A stretch of DNA of 64,000 nucleotides from an uncultured Paracoccaceae bacterium (GTDB taxonomy: Bacteria; Pseudomonadota; Alphaproteobacteria; Rhodobacterales; Rhodobacteraceae). The translations under genes and the position numbers were made by a program. Shown one piece after another: positions 61,676 to 64,000 of the stretch. The DNA is taken from contig CANNFA010000001.1 of the NCBI GenBank assembly GCA_947503765.1, positions 186,001 through 250,000 on the forward strand. The letters run 5' to 3'. The notes under the pieces are model-generated. The model had not been told where the DNA came from. It made no database searches and was given only the letters and a program-made list of their open reading frames with translations. The stretch's first letter is position 1. Each line of letters opens with the position of its first letter.

Positions 61676-61695
61676 TGATCGAATGTGATCGAATG
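61676..61695 (-). promoter_or_regulatory. Tandem decamer, probable DeoR operator
   Basis: Two exact copies of TGATCGAATG stand head to tail (61676-61685, 61686-61695), preceded by a related CGATCAAGA. DeoR-family proteins often bind tandem direct repeats. It lies 115 bp upstream of the deoR start in an otherwise plain 146-bp gap. Confidence 0.6.
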
Positions 61696-61707
61696 CTTCC
61701 GGTCGGA

Positions 61708-62604
61708 TCAGCCCGACGCCGCGGGCAGCGGCTGCCAGGACAGCGTCAGTTCCAGCCGCAGCGCCGCGCCGGGGGCCAGCATCCGCAGCCCGGGCCGGCC
61801 GGGCAGGTTGTGGGCGTCGACCGGGTGGCTGACCGGCTCGAAACAGAAGAAATCGGCGGCTTCATCGGGCGAGTAGACGATGGCGGTGCCAAGGCCCGGC
61901 GCCGCGATGTCCAGCCGCATCCCCTGATCGGGCTGATGGATCGCCGCCTGCCCGTCCCAGCCGGTGAAGGCGTTGTTGATCCAGCCCCTGGGCAGGGCGC
62001 GCGGGGTGCTGAAATCCCAGTCCGGCATCTTCGCCGGCGGGATATGGCGGGTTGGCAGGTGGCGGTCATCCTCCAGCCACAGCCCGCTTGCCGCGAAGTG
62101 CAGGCGGGTGCCCGGAAGGCGCGGGAACCAGGGGTGAAACCCGCCTCCGAACGGCAGTTCGGGGCCGGCATTGGTCATCTCCAGCGCCACATCGAGGCCG
62201 TGCGGCGACAGCGCATAGACCGCTTCGGCGGCATAGCGGAACGGGCCGATGGCGCCATCCGCCAGCACCAGCCGCGCCCGCGCATCGGTCCGCTCGGCCA
62301 CCTGCCACGGCTTCTGAAAGGCGTCGCCGTGGATCGGCAGCGGCTCTCCGTCGAGATTGGGGGCGACGGGATGGAACCGTCCGTCCGGCCCGGTCACGCC
62401 GCCGCCCGAGACGCGGTTGGAAAACGGCGCGAGCAGGTTCATGCCCAGCCCGAACGGCCCCGCAGACGGCCCGGCCCAGGGGCGCAGAACCGGCACCAAT
62501 CCCCTGCCCGGCATATCGACGGCCAGATCGGCCACGCCGCCGCCGATATCCGGGGCAACGCCCAGCCGGGCGGCCCCGCTGCGCAGCTCCAGCCTGCCGT
62601 GCAT
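61708..62604 (-). CDS. Aldose 1-epimerase-like protein
   Basis: 298 residues of the galactose-mutarotase beta-supersandwich. Seen: FGLGMNLLAPFSNRVSGGG (substrate Arg), HGDAFQKPW (His), FGGGFHPWFPR (catalytic His) and FCFEPVSHPVDAHN (catalytic Glu). The ATG at 62604 has GGAGG at ideal distance; an ATG at 62634 overlaps the upstream stop and is the alternative. Forms a pair with the solute-binding-like gene. Sugar not known. Confidence 0.88.
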   Translation of the reverse strand: MHGRLELRSGAARLGVAPDIGGGVADLAVDMPGRGLVPVLRPWAGPSAGPFGLGMNLLAPFSNRVSGGGVTGPDGRFHPVAPNLDGEPLPIHGDAFQKPWQVAERTDARARLVLADGAIGPFRYAAEAVYALSPHGLDVALEMTNAGPELPFGGGFHPWFPRLPGTRLHFAASGLWLEDDRHLPTRHIPPAKMPDWDFSTPRALPRGWINNAFTGWDGQAAIHQPDQGMRLDIAAPGLGTAIVYSPDEAADFFCFEPVSHPVDAHNLPGRPGLRMLAPGAALRLELTLSWQPLPAASG

Positions 62605-62630
62605 CCTGCCCTCCTTGCCCCATGCGGCGC

Positions 62631-63749
62631 TCATGCGGCGCGGGTCGACCTGCCGAACGCCGCTGCCAGCGCATCGGCCGCATCCGCCGCGCTGCGCTGG
62701 CCCCGCATACACGCGGCCACGATATCCGACGCCGCCGGCTGGAACCCGACAGAGCCCGCGTGGCGCGGCCGGATCCACGCGCGTTCCAGCGTCTGCGCCG
62801 TGTCCGACCAGAACCCGTTGAACCGGGCATCCACGTCCGCATCCCGCTCCGCCCCGAGGCTGGAGGGCTGGCCGCCCGCCGGCGCCACGATGTCGCGCTG
62901 CCAGGCCCGCCCGGCCATGTTCGCCGCATAGGACGCCGCCAGTTCGGGTGTCTTGCAATGGCGCGAGACCGCCATGCCGGTGCCGCCCAAGGTGGTGCCC
63001 TGCGGCCCGCCCGGCCCCGGAAATTCGCCAAAGCGCAGCCGGTGCTGGCGGAACCCCTCAAGCCCGTAGGTGCTGTAGCCATAGGCGAGCGGGATCACGT
63101 CCGGGCCGGTCCCCGCCGCCAGCGCCTCATGCGCGGCGATCGGGTCCATTTCCCAGCTGTCCTGCGGCAGATGCGGGGCCAGCGCCGCCAAAAACTCCAG
63201 CGCCCGAACCATCGCGGCACGGTCCGGGGCGCCGGTTTCCGGGAACGGCGTCCCGGCATTCGCCATCAGGGTATAGAGCCCCATCAGCGCGTGCGGCGCA
63301 CGCAGCGGCAGCAGCACCCGGCCCGCGCGCGCAAGGTCCATCACCGCGTCCCAGGTCGCGGGCGCCCGGTCCAGCGCGCCGGGTCGCCAGACCAGCACCT
63401 GCGTCGCGGCATCGACCGGCAGCGCCCAGCTGCGCCGGTCCACGACATAGCTGTCCCAGACCACCGGCAGGCAATCGGCGCGCAGGGCCTCCAGCCGCTC
63501 GGCGGGCAGCAGATCCTGCATCGGGATCACCGCATCCGCCGCGATGGCATCGCCGATATGCGGATGGTCCATCACGATCAGATCGTAGCGTCGCGCCAGG
63601 CCGTCCAGCGGATATTGCTCGAAATCCTGAAGCGAGCGGCGGTCCCACTCCACCTGCACGCCGGGATCCTTCGCGGCGGCAGGCGCGGCGGCCAGAAGCG
63701 GATCCACCCCGCGCGGGTGGTCCCATGTCATGCCGGTCAGTCTGGTCAT
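62631..63749 (-). CDS. Solute-binding-protein homologue without signal peptide
   Basis: 372 residues. It begins directly with MTRLTGMTWDHPRGVDPL, the mature fold of an ABC extracellular binding protein family, with a typical hinge and PVVWDSYVVDRRSWALPVDAATQVLVWRP. No hydrophobic N-terminal stretch is seen and no upstream start supplies one. It may be a cytoplasmic sensor or be exported in another way. No matching permease lies nearby within the window. Followed by the epimerase-like gene. Confidence 0.75.
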   Translation of the reverse strand: MTRLTGMTWDHPRGVDPLLAAAPAAAKDPGVQVEWDRRSLQDFEQYPLDGLARRYDLIVMDHPHIGDAIAADAVIPMQDLLPAERLEALRADCLPVVWDSYVVDRRSWALPVDAATQVLVWRPGALDRAPATWDAVMDLARAGRVLLPLRAPHALMGLYTLMANAGTPFPETGAPDRAAMVRALEFLAALAPHLPQDSWEMDPIAAHEALAAGTGPDVIPLAYGYSTYGLEGFRQHRLRFGEFPGPGGPQGTTLGGTGMAVSRHCKTPELAASYAANMAGRAWQRDIVAPAGGQPSSLGAERDADVDARFNGFWSDTAQTLERAWIRPRHAGSVGFQPAASDIVAACMRGQRSAADAADALAAAFGRSTRAA

Positions 63750-64000
63750 TGCGCTTTCCCTTGCGACGTCTTCCTACAATCGGGATTTGCGCATTCCTGT
63801 CAAAGAGGTTTCGCCGGAACGCCGCCGGGGCCGCCCGGCCAGCCGCGCACCGCATGGGCCGCAGCGCATTGACAGGCGTTTTCCGCTGGTGAATGCTTGA
63901 CCCCATCGCGGCTTGCGTTCGGTTTTGAGAACGCTAACATCGCCGTGCAGGCCGGTCCGGGAGGATGGGATCGCGCCGCAGATACGGATCAGGCGACGGC
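63750..64000. other. Right-edge intergenic region
   Basis: About 250 bp with no supported gene. It holds an outward promoter and a LacI-type site (listed separately), pointing to a gene on the plus strand just beyond the window. Confidence 0.5.
63869..63939 (+). promoter_or_regulatory. Outward promoter and LacI-type operator at the right edge
   Basis: TTGACA (63869-63874), 17-bp spacer, AATGCT (63892-63897), followed by an imperfect LacI-type palindrome TGAGAACGCTAACA (63926-63939). The central ACG-CTA form is typical of LacI-family sites. The regulated gene would lie outside the window. Confidence 0.4.

Noticed and set aside
63965-64000. Start of a plus-strand gene at the right edge
   Set aside because: The ATG at 63965 has GGGAGG directly against it with no spacing, and only 12 codons are visible; not supportable.
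1-64000. CRISPR arrays, insertion sequences, integrases, tRNA-linked attachment sites
   Set aside because: No spaced direct-repeat array, transposase-like protein or tRNA was found on reading both strands; the region looks like chromosomal or large-replicon metabolic DNA.

Overview
The window is about 64 kb of GC-rich alphaproteobacterial DNA, most likely from a member of the Rhodobacterales (Paracoccus/Rhodobacter-like). The grounds are the base composition, the gene families, a complete beta-hydroxyaspartate (BHA) cycle cluster of the Paracoccus type, and an intergenic hairpin repeat of a kind I remember from this order. It is almost wholly coding: about 52 protein genes, many joined by 4-bp ATGA overlaps. 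I saw no rRNA, tRNA, CRISPR array, insertion sequence or phage gene.

Region 1 (1-6344) is a metal-resistance block. It has a zinc/cadmium/lead-type P1B-ATPase (cut by the window start) with a divergent MerR regulator, a small copper chaperone, a CopA copper ATPase, a CueR regulator and a DUF305 membrane protein. MerR-type promoters with 19-bp spacers are readable. Region 2 (6488-14352) is an eight-gene operon for a complex I-like membrane arm (A, H, J, K, L, M, N) plus one soluble protein resembling degenerate NuoB and NuoD. The genes for NADH oxidation and Fe-S transfer are absent, and several proton-path residues look altered. Region 3 (14441-17240) holds yqeY, carA and a HAD phosphatase.

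Region 4 (17246-23560) is a DeoR-controlled phosphonate-type ABC importer (PhnD-C-E-E) ending in the HAD gene, divergent from a Na/Pi-cotransporter/PhoU protein. No C-P lyase is present. Region 5 (23786-37132) joins purine breakdown to glyoxylate assimilation: ureidoglycine aminohydrolase, BhcR, BhcA-B-C-D, a folate enzyme, an NCS2 purine permease, ureidoglycolate lyase, a fused allantoinase/OHCU decarboxylase, HIU hydrolase, a LysR regulator and the membrane urate hydroxylase PuuD. Urate would be taken to glyoxylate, and two glyoxylates joined to oxaloacetate. Only allantoate amidohydrolase is missing from the window.

Region 6 (37136-49505) is a composite catabolic locus. One leftward operon encodes a FrlD-like fructosamine kinase, a DgcA-like flavin demethylase, a TRAP transporter, a DgcB-like Fe-S protein and both ETF subunits. 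The divergent arm encodes a FrlB-like deglycase, a GntR regulator and an ornithine-cyclodeaminase-family enzyme. It looks built to import, oxidise and deglycate an amine or amino acid derivative. Region 7 (49618-54782) has a LacI regulator and a lysine/pipecolate pair (amine oxidase plus ALDH7-type dehydrogenase) with a divergent LysR regulator. Region 8 (54881-61561) is a DeoR-led Ugp-type ABC operon ending in a metallophosphoesterase and an inositol-monophosphatase-family enzyme, suggesting uptake and cleavage of a phosphodiester such as a glycerophosphodiester. Region 9 (61708-63749) has an aldose-1-epimerase-like gene and a solute-binding-protein homologue with no signal peptide. The right edge holds a possible outward promoter and LacI-type operator for a gene beyond the window.
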